Assembly: GCA_949294425.1 (NCBI GenBank)
Contig: CASFHJ010000034.1
Span: forward strand, 1-12,556
Source: an uncultured Campylobacter sp.
GTDB taxonomy: Bacteria; Campylobacterota; Campylobacteria; Campylobacterales; Campylobacteraceae
Direction of reading: 5' to 3'
DNA: 12,556 nt
The translations under genes were made by a program, and so were the position numbers. The stretch's first letter is position 1; every line of letters starts with the position of its first letter. Below are positions 1-6,346 of this stretch, one piece after another. The notes beneath the pieces were generated by a model. It was not told the DNA's origin and searched no databases. It saw only the letters and a list, made by a program, of their open reading frames with translations.

Positions 1-981
1 CTTACCTGCTTTCACTAAATCATCATTTAAGAGCCCTGCTTTATCTATGTGTTCTTGAGTTTTCTTAAGCTCATCACTTTTTAAAGGAACTAAGCCTATC
101 TTTGAAAGCTCACCCTTAGACGCTGACAAATCATCGCTCATATAAATCTTTGCAAAGTCCAAAGCAGCCTTGCTTTTAGCATTTACGTAAATATACAAAG
201 ATCTTGCTAAAGAGTATTTACCCTCTGAGATATTTCTTTCATTTGCCTCTACATCATCTATTTTAGCAGCTGAAATTTTATCTTTATTAGAGGCTAAAAA
301 GCCGTATCCAAAAAGACCCACAGCCTCTTTATCAGCCACTAGCTTACTTACTATTAAATTATCATTTTCTCCGCTTGGTATATAAACTCCATCTTGTCTT
401 ATAGTTTTGTATTTTCCAGCATTTGCTCCGTATTCTTTAAAATCCTTAGACTGCTTTACAAGCAAAAGCTCTTCTATAGTGTCTCTTGTGCCAGAGCTTG
501 AAGGAGGACCATAAATAGAAATCTTTCTTTTTGGCAAGGAAGGATCTATTTCATTCCAATTTTTATAAGGATTTGCTACTAATTTACCATTTACTGGCAC
601 TTCTTTAGCTAAAGCTAAAAAAAGATGCTTCATGCTGACATCTAAAGGGATATTGCCCTTATTTTGTGCTAAAACTATGCCGTCATATCCTATCATAACT
701 CCAAGTATATCGCTTACTCCATTTTTCTTACAGATATTAAATTCGCTAGTTTTTATGGCTCTTGAAGCATTTGCTACATCTATCTTACCCTCACAAAAAA
801 CCTTAAAACCTCCGCCAGTTCCTATGCTTTCAACAACAGGCGTTCTAGTATCTTTAATCGCTGCGTATTCTTCAGCAACAAAGCTAGTAAAAGGATAAAC
901 CGTAGATGAACCAGCTATCTTAAGCTCATTTGAAAATGCAAAAGAAAAAGCTGCTAAAGATAAGAAAATCGCTTTTCTCAT
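1..981 (-). CDS. pstS: Phosphate ABC transporter periplasmic phosphate-binding protein PstS (3' end cut by window edge)
   Basis: This is the periplasmic receptor that binds inorganic phosphate and passes it to the PstCAB transporter. The reading frame stays open for 327 codons from the ATG at 981 to the window edge; family members are about 330 residues, so only a few C-terminal residues should be missing. A short signal peptide (basic MRK, then a hydrophobic stretch to about residue 17) precedes the mature protein. Phosphate-binding motifs are present: AGSSTVYPF (23-31), SIGTGGGF (52-59), ASRAIK (72-77), GYDGI (98-102) and PPSSSGTRD (159-167). Cys63 and Cys84 could form a disulfide. AAGGAG at 989-994 supports the start. 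An exact pho box lies upstream, so induction under phosphate limitation is likely. pstC would be expected beyond the left edge but cannot be seen. Confidence 0.95.
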   Translation of the reverse strand, partial: MRKAIFLSLAAFSFAFSNELKIAGSSTVYPFTSFVAEEYAAIKDTRTPVVESIGTGGGFKVFCEGKIDVANASRAIKTSEFNICKKNGVSDILGVMIGYDGIVLAQNKGNIPLDVSMKHLFLALAKEVPVNGKLVANPYKNWNEIDPSLPKRKISIYGPPSSSGTRDTIEELLLVKQSKDFKEYGANAGKYKTIRQDGVYIPSGENDNLIVSKLVADKEAVGLFGYGFLASNKDKISAAKIDDVEANERNISEGKYSLARSLYIYVNAKSKAALDFAKIYMSDDLSASKGELSKIGLVPLKSDELKKTQEHIDKAGLLNDDLVKAGK

Positions 982-1009
982 AAATAAACTCCTTGAAAAA
1001 TTTCTTGAA

Positions 1010-1015
1010 AGTTTA
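1010..1015 (-). promoter_or_regulatory. Probable -10 element of the pstS promoter
   Basis: TAAACT on the minus strand begins 10 bases downstream of the pho box, the spacing expected when the regulator stands in for a -35. It matches five of six positions of TAnaaT. Transcription would start near 1003, giving a leader of about 20 bases that contains the AAGGAG ribosome-binding site at 989-994. An extended -10-like TGCTATACT lies on the other side of the pho box and is a poorer candidate. Confidence 0.55.
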
Positions 1016-1025
1016 AAAGAAAATG

Positions 1026-1041
1026 GAAACTTTTTGGAAAC
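1026..1041 (-). promoter_or_regulatory. Pho box (PhosR operator) for pstS
   Basis: Read on the minus strand the site is GTTTCCAAAAAGTTTC, which fits the C. jejuni pho box consensus as I remember it (GTTTC-N-AAAA-N-GTTTC) at every fixed position. The half-sites are 11 bp apart, putting them on one face of the helix. A weaker third TTT-centred unit follows in the same phase (CTTTT at 1015-1019). The site lies 44 bases upstream of the pstS ATG, where an activator would replace a -35 element. Binding by the PhosS/PhosR response regulator is inferred. Confidence 0.85.
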
Positions 1042-1099
1042 AAAGTATAGCATAATTTTACTTCCTTTAATAAATAAAAAATTTAAGCTTTACTTCTTT

Positions 1100-1133
1100 C
1101 TTAAAAAAACATCTTTTTTTAAGCTTTTTTAAG
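1100..1133. repeat. Perfect A/T inverted repeat plus a third copy of its arm, between pstS and patA
   Basis: CTTAAAAAAA (1100-1109) and TTTTTTTAAG (1114-1123) are perfect 10-bp inverted arms around a CATC loop. They are followed directly by CTTTTTTAAG (1124-1133), a near copy of the second arm. The two T-tracts start 11 bases apart. The flanking genes diverge, so nothing here needs a terminator. The block sits just upstream of the patA -10, and phased T-tracts upstream of promoters are common in Campylobacter, so it may be a bent upstream promoter element. It could also mark a deletion. Confidence 0.5.
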
Positions 1134-1144
1134 ACTATAGTGGG

Positions 1145-1150
1145 TAGAAT
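1145..1150 (+). promoter_or_regulatory. Probable -10 element for the patA-patB-ape1 operon
   Basis: TAGAAT preceded by GG fits the gnTAnaaT pattern of Campylobacter sigma-70 promoters. It is preceded by phased T-tracts and has no recognisable -35. Transcription would start near 1157, about 27 bases before the preferred patA ATG. No other promoter is evident inside the operon, where the genes overlap. Confidence 0.55.
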
Positions 1151-1183
1151 CTAAAATTAATTATTTGTCCTTGGATGCTTTTT

Positions 1184-2557
1184 ATGACTTATTTTTCTTT
1201 AGAATTTTCTATGATGATGATAGCCTTTTTCGCTGTTTATTGGCTATTTAAAGAAAAATACAAAACACAGAATTTATTGGTATTATTTTTTAGCTACATA
1301 GTTTACACTATGATAAATCCATACTTTGCCCTAGTTTTATTTATCTACACCTTTTTTATACATTATTTTGCACTTTTGATATTTGTGCGTAAAAAAAAGT
1401 ATATTTTCCTAACCTGTATAGCCTGTGTGATATTAAATTTATCCTTTTTTAAGTATTTTGAAAGCATAAAAGATAGCTTTGATGTATTTTTAGCCTTTTT
1501 TGGTTTTGAGTATTTAGATAGTGATTTAATCTTTCCTATAGGCATAAGCTTTTATGTTTTCTCCTCTATAACCTATCTCGTAAATGTTTATAAAGAAAAT
1601 AAAATAGAAAGTTTTTTAAATTTAGCTACTTATCTCTCATTTTTCCCTACCATTTTAAGTGGACCTATAATGAGAAGTAAGTTCTTTTTTGAACAAATTC
1701 ATAGAAAAAGAGAGTTAAAACACATAAATTTAATCATAGTTTTATTACTTTTTGGCATAGTAAAAAAGGTTTTAATAGCAAATTATCTTGGCATCTACTC
1801 AAAAGAAATTTTAAATGATCCTAGCTCTTATAATTTTTTAGAACTTCTTTGTGCCATATATGCCTTTTCTGTGCAGATATATTGTGATTTTTCAGGCTAT
1901 GTGGACTTAGTCTGTGCCTTTGCTTTAATGCTTGGCTTTAACTTGCCTCCAAATTTTAATATGCCTTATCTAGCTAAGAATTTGCAAGAATTTTGGAAGA
2001 GATGGCATATTTCTCTTTCTAGCTTCATAAGAGACTACGTATACATACCACTTGGAGGAAGTAAAAAGGGTAAGATAAGGACATATTTTAATTTAATCTT
2101 TGCCTTTGTAGTATCTGGAATTTGGCATGGAAATACGATAAATTTTTTGATTTGGGGACTCTTGCATGGGCTTGGTGTGGCTTTTTTACATCTAAATATA
2201 GTAAAAAAAATAAATCTTAGCAAAATTCCTTATCTTTCAGTCTTTATTACCTTTCATTTTGTAGCCTTTGCTTGGGTATTTTTTTACTATCCTACCTTCT
2301 CAGAAGCACTTAATTACCTAAGCTCTTGTTATAAAAACTTTTTTATACAGCCTGATTATAATGATATTTACGTCTTTATAGGCTTTGTGGCTATTTTTAT
2401 AAGCTATCCTTTGTTTATAAATTTTAAAAATCACTGCGTAAAGATACTTTCCATAACACCCTTGCTTTTAAAGCCTATATTACTAGCTCTTATCTTGCTT
2501 TTAATCTTTGCCTTTATGCCAAATGGTGTGCCGCAGTTTATATATGAGAGTTTTTAA
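1184..2557 (+). CDS. patA: PatA, MBOAT-family peptidoglycan O-acetylation membrane acyltransferase
   Basis: PatA is an integral inner-membrane MBOAT protein thought to move acetyl groups from the cytoplasm across the membrane for PatB. The 457-residue product is almost wholly hydrophobic with many membrane segments, as usual for the family. MBOAT signatures, numbered from this start, are PIGISFYVF (118-126), FPTILSGPIMR (154-164), YCDFSGYVDL (233-242), FWKRWHISLS (270-279) with RDYVYIPLGG just after, and SGIWHG with the expected catalytic His at about 315. The start at 1184 is preferred because TGGAT precedes it by 8 bases; the in-frame ATG at 1175 has no Shine-Dalgarno and would add three residues. 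The stop overlaps the patB ATG by one base (TAATG). An alginate AlgI-like role is excluded by the SGNH partners. Confidence 0.9.
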   Translation: MTYFSLEFSMMMIAFFAVYWLFKEKYKTQNLLVLFFSYIVYTMINPYFALVLFIYTFFIHYFALLIFVRKKKYIFLTCIACVILNLSFFKYFESIKDSFDVFLAFFGFEYLDSDLIFPIGISFYVFSSITYLVNVYKENKIESFLNLATYLSFFPTILSGPIMRSKFFFEQIHRKRELKHINLIIVLLLFGIVKKVLIANYLGIYSKEILNDPSSYNFLELLCAIYAFSVQIYCDFSGYVDLVCAFALMLGFNLPPNFNMPYLAKNLQEFWKRWHISLSSFIRDYVYIPLGGSKKGKIRTYFNLIFAFVVSGIWHGNTINFLIWGLLHGLGVAFLHLNIVKKINLSKIPYLSVFITFHFVAFAWVFFYYPTFSEALNYLSSCYKNFFIQPDYNDIYVFIGFVAIFISYPLFINFKNHCVKILSITPLLLKPILLALILLLIFAFMPNGVPQFIYESF

Positions 2558-3531
2558 TGCGAATTCTTAATTTTTTATTTATATTGTTAAGCACTTTTTT
2601 AATCGTATGTTTTGTTATGAATCATAGTATTATTTCTTACCTAGAACAAAGATACCATATATACATTTCTTTAGACAATGAGATCTTAAACGAGGCTAAT
2701 ACCTTTAAAAGCAAACTAGAGCAAATAAAAACAGCCATAAGCGACGATTCTTTTAGTAAAAATTATGAAATTTTAATGGAATTAGCAAGAAAAAAAGAAA
2801 AAAATGCTAGTTTAGAAACAGAGAGATTTTTAAGTGTATCTGATAATTTTCAAAATAATATAGATACAAATTTAAGCACAAATGAGGCTTTAAAAGAGCT
2901 AAATACAAGTTTAAGTATAAAAGATGGTGATAAGGTTTTAATTATAGGTGATTCCTTAATGCAAGGAGTGGCACTTTCTTTGGTAAGAGATTTAAAAGCA
3001 CTTGGAATAAATAGCATAAATTTAAGTAAGCAAAACACAGGACTTTCCTATAAGTCTTATTTTGACTGGGCTAAGGCAACAGAGGCGGCATTTTTAAGCG
3101 AGGAAGATATAAAATACCTTGTAGTTTTACTAGGTGCAAATGATCCTTGGCCCATAAAAAAAGGCGGAAAATATCACGCATTTAATAGTGATGAGTGGCT
3201 TAAGATATACAAGGCAAGGGTAAATGAGATAATACAAATAGCAAAGCAAAATAATGCAAGGGTGATATGGTATGAAATACCGCCTGTAAAGGACAAGGAG
3301 TTAAACTCAAAGATAGGCATTTTAAACCAAATTTATGAAGAAGAAAACCTAAAAAATCAAGAATTTTTTATAAAAACCAAGCAAAGCTTAAGCGATGATG
3401 CCGAGTATTCAAGCTACGTAAAAGATGAAAATAATAAAAGTATAAAAGTAAGGGCAAATGATGGCATTCATTTTAATGAAAAGGGCGCAAAGATAATGTC
3501 TGACTTGTTATTAAAGCATCTAGATAAATGA
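2557..3531 (+). CDS. patB: PatB, membrane-anchored SGNH peptidoglycan O-acetyltransferase
   Basis: PatB transfers acetyl groups to the C6 hydroxyl of N-acetylmuramic acid in the periplasm, using those supplied by PatA. The 324-residue protein has one N-terminal membrane anchor (about residues 4-21), a charged linker rich in Lys and Glu (about 40-118) that should space the enzyme from the membrane, and a SGNH/GDSL domain. Catalytic blocks are visible: GDSLMQG (131-137, nucleophile Ser133), LLGAND (191-196, oxyanion Asn195) and NDGIHFN (301-307, Asp302 and His305). Its start shares a base with the patA stop and its stop overlaps the next ATG by 4 bases, so translation is probably coupled through all three genes. 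Distinguishing transferase from esterase rests on the PatA partner and the uncleaved anchor; SGNH sequence alone does not settle it. Confidence 0.85.
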   Translation: MRILNFLFILLSTFLIVCFVMNHSIISYLEQRYHIYISLDNEILNEANTFKSKLEQIKTAISDDSFSKNYEILMELARKKEKNASLETERFLSVSDNFQNNIDTNLSTNEALKELNTSLSIKDGDKVLIIGDSLMQGVALSLVRDLKALGINSINLSKQNTGLSYKSYFDWAKATEAAFLSEEDIKYLVVLLGANDPWPIKKGGKYHAFNSDEWLKIYKARVNEIIQIAKQNNARVIWYEIPPVKDKELNSKIGILNQIYEEENLKNQEFFIKTKQSLSDDAEYSSYVKDENNKSIKVRANDGIHFNEKGAKIMSDLLLKHLDK

Positions 3532-4685
3532 GAGAACTTTTTTTAGTATTTTTAATATTTTTTATAAGTGCTTGTAGCCTAACTCAAAAAGAAAAAAAAC
3601 TCTCCTTAAAAAAAATAGATACAAGACATGAAAGCGCTATAAGGAGTTACGCAAGTTACGAGGATATAATAAGGCTTAAATCCAAGCTAAACTCAGACAG
3701 CATCGTGCTTAGAATCTTTGGTGATTCACATATAGCTTCTGATTTTTTTTCAAAAGAGTTAAGAACTAATCTTATAAAAGCAAATTCCATAGGATACATA
3801 TATGCCTTGCAGCCAAGATACCAACAAACAACAAGTGTTTCTTACTGGAGCAAGGATTTTGAGCTAGAAAATTCAAAGTCAAACACAGGCTATTCTTACG
3901 GCATGGGCGGAATTTTAGCTAAGGCTAAAAAAGAAGGCGCTCTTATAAAAATCTCTTCTAATTTAAAGGAGCAAAACTTTGATATTAAGATTTTTTACAA
4001 GGCAAAAAACAAAGGATTTATACTAAGCGATGCTAATAAACAAAGACATGAAATAAGGCAAAAAAGCACCAAAAAATTTATAGGCAAAAAGATAAAAAAT
4101 GTAAAATTTCCCATAGAAATAAAGGCTCTTGAAAAGGATTTGCAAATAAGTGGCTTACTCATATATAAAGAAGATAAAAAAGTGAGGATACTAGACACTG
4201 TAGCTATGAATGGAGCAAGATCTGATATATGGCTAAGGTGGGATAAAGGCAATATGCAAGAGCTTTTTAAGGATCTTAAAAATGACATAATAATACTAGC
4301 TTACGGCTCAAATGATGCTTTCACAAATCATTTTGACAAGAATAATTTTAAAAATAATTATAAAAAATTCATAAACTTTCTTAGAAAAAATAATGAAAAT
4401 GTAAATATACTGCTAATTTCTCCGCCCACTATCACCCAAAAAGAAGAAGACAAATACGTGCTTAATCCAAATTTTAAGCTCCTAAGAGATAGCATATATG
4501 AGATAGCAAAAGAGGAAAGATTGATGCTTTTTGATATGCATAGTTTTATTCAAGATAGCGGGGGAAAAGAGTTTTGGATAGAACAAAAACTAAGCTTTAA
4601 AGATGTGCATCTTAGTATAAGTGGTTATAAGATAATGGCTGATAAATTTATGCAGGATTTAAGATCCTTTTTGGCTACTTTTTAA
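3528..4685 (+). CDS. ape1: SGNH-hydrolase lipoprotein, probable O-acetylpeptidoglycan esterase Ape1
   Basis: The likely role is removal of O-acetyl groups from peptidoglycan, allowing lytic transglycosylases to act. The 385-residue product begins with a lipoprotein signal peptide: a hydrophobic stretch to residue 13, then the lipobox ISAC with Cys16. Ser at +2 favours outer-membrane sorting by the E. coli rule. SGNH blocks are GDSH (65-68, Ser67), AYGSND (258-263, Asn262) and DVHLS (359-363, Asp359 and His361). Roughly 140 residues between the first and later blocks (about 85-225) form an insert, as expected for the carbohydrate-binding-like insert of Ape1 proteins. It overlaps patB by 4 bases (ATGA). 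From memory C. jejuni has the same patA-patB-ape1 order. Assignment as esterase is inferred from the family and context. Its last 27 bases overlap the oppositely oriented phosphatase gene. Confidence 0.75.
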   Translation: MRELFLVFLIFFISACSLTQKEKKLSLKKIDTRHESAIRSYASYEDIIRLKSKLNSDSIVLRIFGDSHIASDFFSKELRTNLIKANSIGYIYALQPRYQQTTSVSYWSKDFELENSKSNTGYSYGMGGILAKAKKEGALIKISSNLKEQNFDIKIFYKAKNKGFILSDANKQRHEIRQKSTKKFIGKKIKNVKFPIEIKALEKDLQISGLLIYKEDKKVRILDTVAMNGARSDIWLRWDKGNMQELFKDLKNDIIILAYGSNDAFTNHFDKNNFKNNYKKFINFLRKNNENVNILLISPPTITQKEEDKYVLNPNFKLLRDSIYEIAKEERLMLFDMHSFIQDSGGKEFWIEQKLSFKDVHLSISGYKIMADKFMQDLRSFLATF

Positions 4686-5123
4686 GTGTTTTATAAGATT
4701 ATCACAAACAAGATTAAGTATGGTGTAAGTCTCATCAAAATTCCCGCTATACCAAGGATCAGGCACCTCTTTATAAGCCAAATCTTTAGCAAAATCACAG
4801 GCTTTTTTAAGTTTATGGCTCACATTTGTGTAATTTTGTAACACTATTTTATAATTAGAATCATCCATGGTAATTATCAAATCACTTTCATCACACATCT
4901 TTTGACTAAGCTTTTTACTTTCAAAAGCACCTATCTTAACTGAGTTTTCCATTAACTTAGCTCTGGTTTTATAATGCATATCCTCTCCATCATGAAAGCC
5001 AGAAGTTCCTGCACTAAGCACTAAAAGCTCTAATTTTTCTTTTAAAAGCTTATCTTTCATTATAAATTCAGCCATAACAGAACGGCAAATATTTCCCAAA
5101 CAAACAAAGATTATCTGCTTCAA
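4659..5123 (-). CDS. Low-molecular-weight protein-tyrosine-phosphatase family protein
   Basis: The protein is a cytoplasmic phosphatase of the low-molecular-weight PTP fold, normal in length at 154 residues. The P-loop VCLGNICRS (7-15) carries nucleophile Cys8 and Arg14, and the general-acid loop PDPWY (121-125) carries Asp122; Ser39-Ala-Gly-Thr is the usual second strand motif. All catalytic residues are intact, so activity on phosphotyrosine or small phosphoesters is expected, but the substrate is unknown and no tyrosine kinase or capsule locus is visible. Translation starts with TTG at 5123, supported by AAAGGA at 5129-5134 five bases upstream; no in-frame ATG is positioned to give the P-loop. 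From memory it corresponds to C. jejuni Cj1258, next to the same MFS gene. Confidence 0.88.
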   Translation of the reverse strand: MKQIIFVCLGNICRSVMAEFIMKDKLLKEKLELLVLSAGTSGFHDGEDMHYKTRAKLMENSVKIGAFESKKLSQKMCDESDLIITMDDSNYKIVLQNYTNVSHKLKKACDFAKDLAYKEVPDPWYSGNFDETYTILNLVCDNLIKHLKSSQKGS

Positions 5124-5142
5124 AGCTATCCTTTACTTATTT

Positions 5143-5148
5143 TTTATA
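5143..5148 (-). promoter_or_regulatory. Possible -10 element for the phosphatase gene
   Basis: TATAAA on the minus strand would start transcription near 5136, leaving a leader of about 13 bases that includes AAAGGA and the TTG start. The only upstream space is the 47-base gap shared with the divergent MFS gene, so both promoters must overlap here. The assignment is positional and the match is modest. Confidence 0.4.
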
Positions 5149-5158
5149 AAACTTATCA

Positions 5159-5164
5159 TACAAT
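5159..5164 (+). promoter_or_regulatory. Candidate -10 element placing the MFS transcript start at its ATG
   Basis: TACAAT fits TAnaaT and ends 7 bases before the ATG at 5171, so a start at the usual distance would make that A the first nucleotide of the mRNA. No Shine-Dalgarno sequence lies upstream of this ATG, which fits a leaderless or near-leaderless message. A competing -10 (TATAAA, 5145-5150) would give a 14-base leader, also without a Shine-Dalgarno. Confidence 0.45.
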
Positions 5165-5170
5165 ATTTTC

Positions 5171-6346
5171 ATGAAAAATTTTAAAAAAACATTACTTATT
5201 TGCTGGTTTGGCGTTTTTGTAACAAGTATAGGGCTAAGTCAAATAGCACCTGTTTTGCCATTTTATCTGAGGGAACTTGGACTTAGCAAATATGATGATA
5301 TAGCTTTTTATTCTGGTCTTGCTTGGGGCATAACCCCTCTTTTTGTAAGTATTTTTACCCCTGTTTGGGGTTTTTTAGGTGCTAAATTTGGATATAAAAG
5401 CATGCTTTTAAGAGCCTCTCTTGGAATGGCTATCCTAACTCTTATGTTAGCCTTTGCAAGAGATGTTTTTGATGTACTTACTATAAGAGCCTTAACAGGT
5501 ATTGTAGCTGGTTTTAACTCAACTGCTGTCATATTTATAGCTATGAAGGCACCAAAAAAATTTGCAGCCTATGCACTTGGCACACTATCAACAGCCTCAG
5601 TAAGTGGTAGTTTAATAGGTCCCTTGTTTGGAGGCTTAGTGGCTGAATTTGTAGGGCTTAGATTTTTATTTGCCATAGTTGCATTTTTTTTGTTCTGCTC
5701 CTTTATAACGATGTGCTTTGTAAGTGATACAAAAAGTAAAAGCGTAAACAAGGTAGAAAAAGAGGGTAAAAAAACAAATTTTTATATGGTCATAATACTT
5801 TGCCTACTTACCTTTGTTATAAATTTCGCTGTTTTTGGCATAGCCCCTGTTTTAAGCCTTTATGTAGAGGAAATACACAAGAGTGGAGAACTCATAGTTT
5901 TTTACGCTGGTTTAGTGGTAGCAGCAAGCGGTATTAGCAATATCTTTTTTGCAGCAAAGATAGGTAAGATAGCAGACAAGATAGGCTATGAAAAAATCAT
6001 CATAGTATCCTTGCTTTTTTCTGCCCTTGTGTTTTACACGCAAATTTTTGCACAAAGCGTCTTTGCTCTCATAGCATTAAGACTACTTTTTGGAATATCT
6101 CTTGGAGGACTTGCACCCTGCGTAAATGCTATGCTTAAAAAGATAAGTGATAAAAGCAAGTTAAGCCTAGTGCTATCTATAAACCAATCATTTTTTGCAC
6201 TAGGAGGATTTGCAAGTGGCTTTGGTAATGGCTATTTAGCAGCCTTATTTGGTGCGAAAACAACCTTTATTGTGATAGCCTTTTTATTCTTATTAAGTGC
6301 AGTGCTATTTTTTCTAAGCACTAAGATCTTAAAAAACAAATACTAG
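5171..6346 (+). CDS. Major facilitator superfamily transporter, drug-efflux (DHA1) type
   Basis: This is an inner-membrane secondary transporter, probably a proton-coupled exporter. Its 391 residues and the hydrophobic pattern fit the 12-helix family, with a hydrophilic Lys/Glu-rich loop near residues 188-203 separating the halves. Motif A ([15 protein letters not shown], 67-81) lies in the loop between helices 2 and 3, and a related [13 protein letters not shown] occurs in the second half. Arg106 in LTIRALTG is motif B, and [10 protein letters not shown] (146-155) is the antiporter motif C, which points to export. Substrate cannot be read from sequence; multidrug efflux is the family's common role. 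It is transcribed divergently from the phosphatase gene with no Shine-Dalgarno before the ATG. Its TAG stop shares the palindrome CTAG with the stop of pnp on the other strand. Confidence 0.88.
   Translation: MKNFKKTLLICWFGVFVTSIGLSQIAPVLPFYLRELGLSKYDDIAFYSGLAWGITPLFVSIFTPVWGFLGAKFGYKSMLLRASLGMAILTLMLAFARDVFDVLTIRALTGIVAGFNSTAVIFIAMKAPKKFAAYALGTLSTASVSGSLIGPLFGGLVAEFVGLRFLFAIVAFFLFCSFITMCFVSDTKSKSVNKVEKEGKKTNFYMVIILCLLTFVINFAVFGIAPVLSLYVEEIHKSGELIVFYAGLVVAASGISNIFFAAKIGKIADKIGYEKIIIVSLLFSALVFYTQIFAQSVFALIALRLLFGISLGGLAPCVNAMLKKISDKSKLSLVLSINQSFFALGGFASGFGNGYLAALFGAKTTFIVIAFLFLLSAVLFFLSTKILKNKY

Noticed and set aside
632..898. Plus-strand open frame opposite pstS, and similar antisense frames opposite patA, patB, ape1, MFS, pnp and purD.
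   Set aside because: They lie opposite clearly conserved genes, have low-complexity hydrophobic or Lys/Ser-rich translations, and show no ribosome-binding sites or family motifs.
1175..1183. patA starting at the ATG at 1175.
   Set aside because: It lacks a Shine-Dalgarno, whereas the ATG at 1184 has TGGAT at suitable spacing. The difference is only three residues and remains uncertain.
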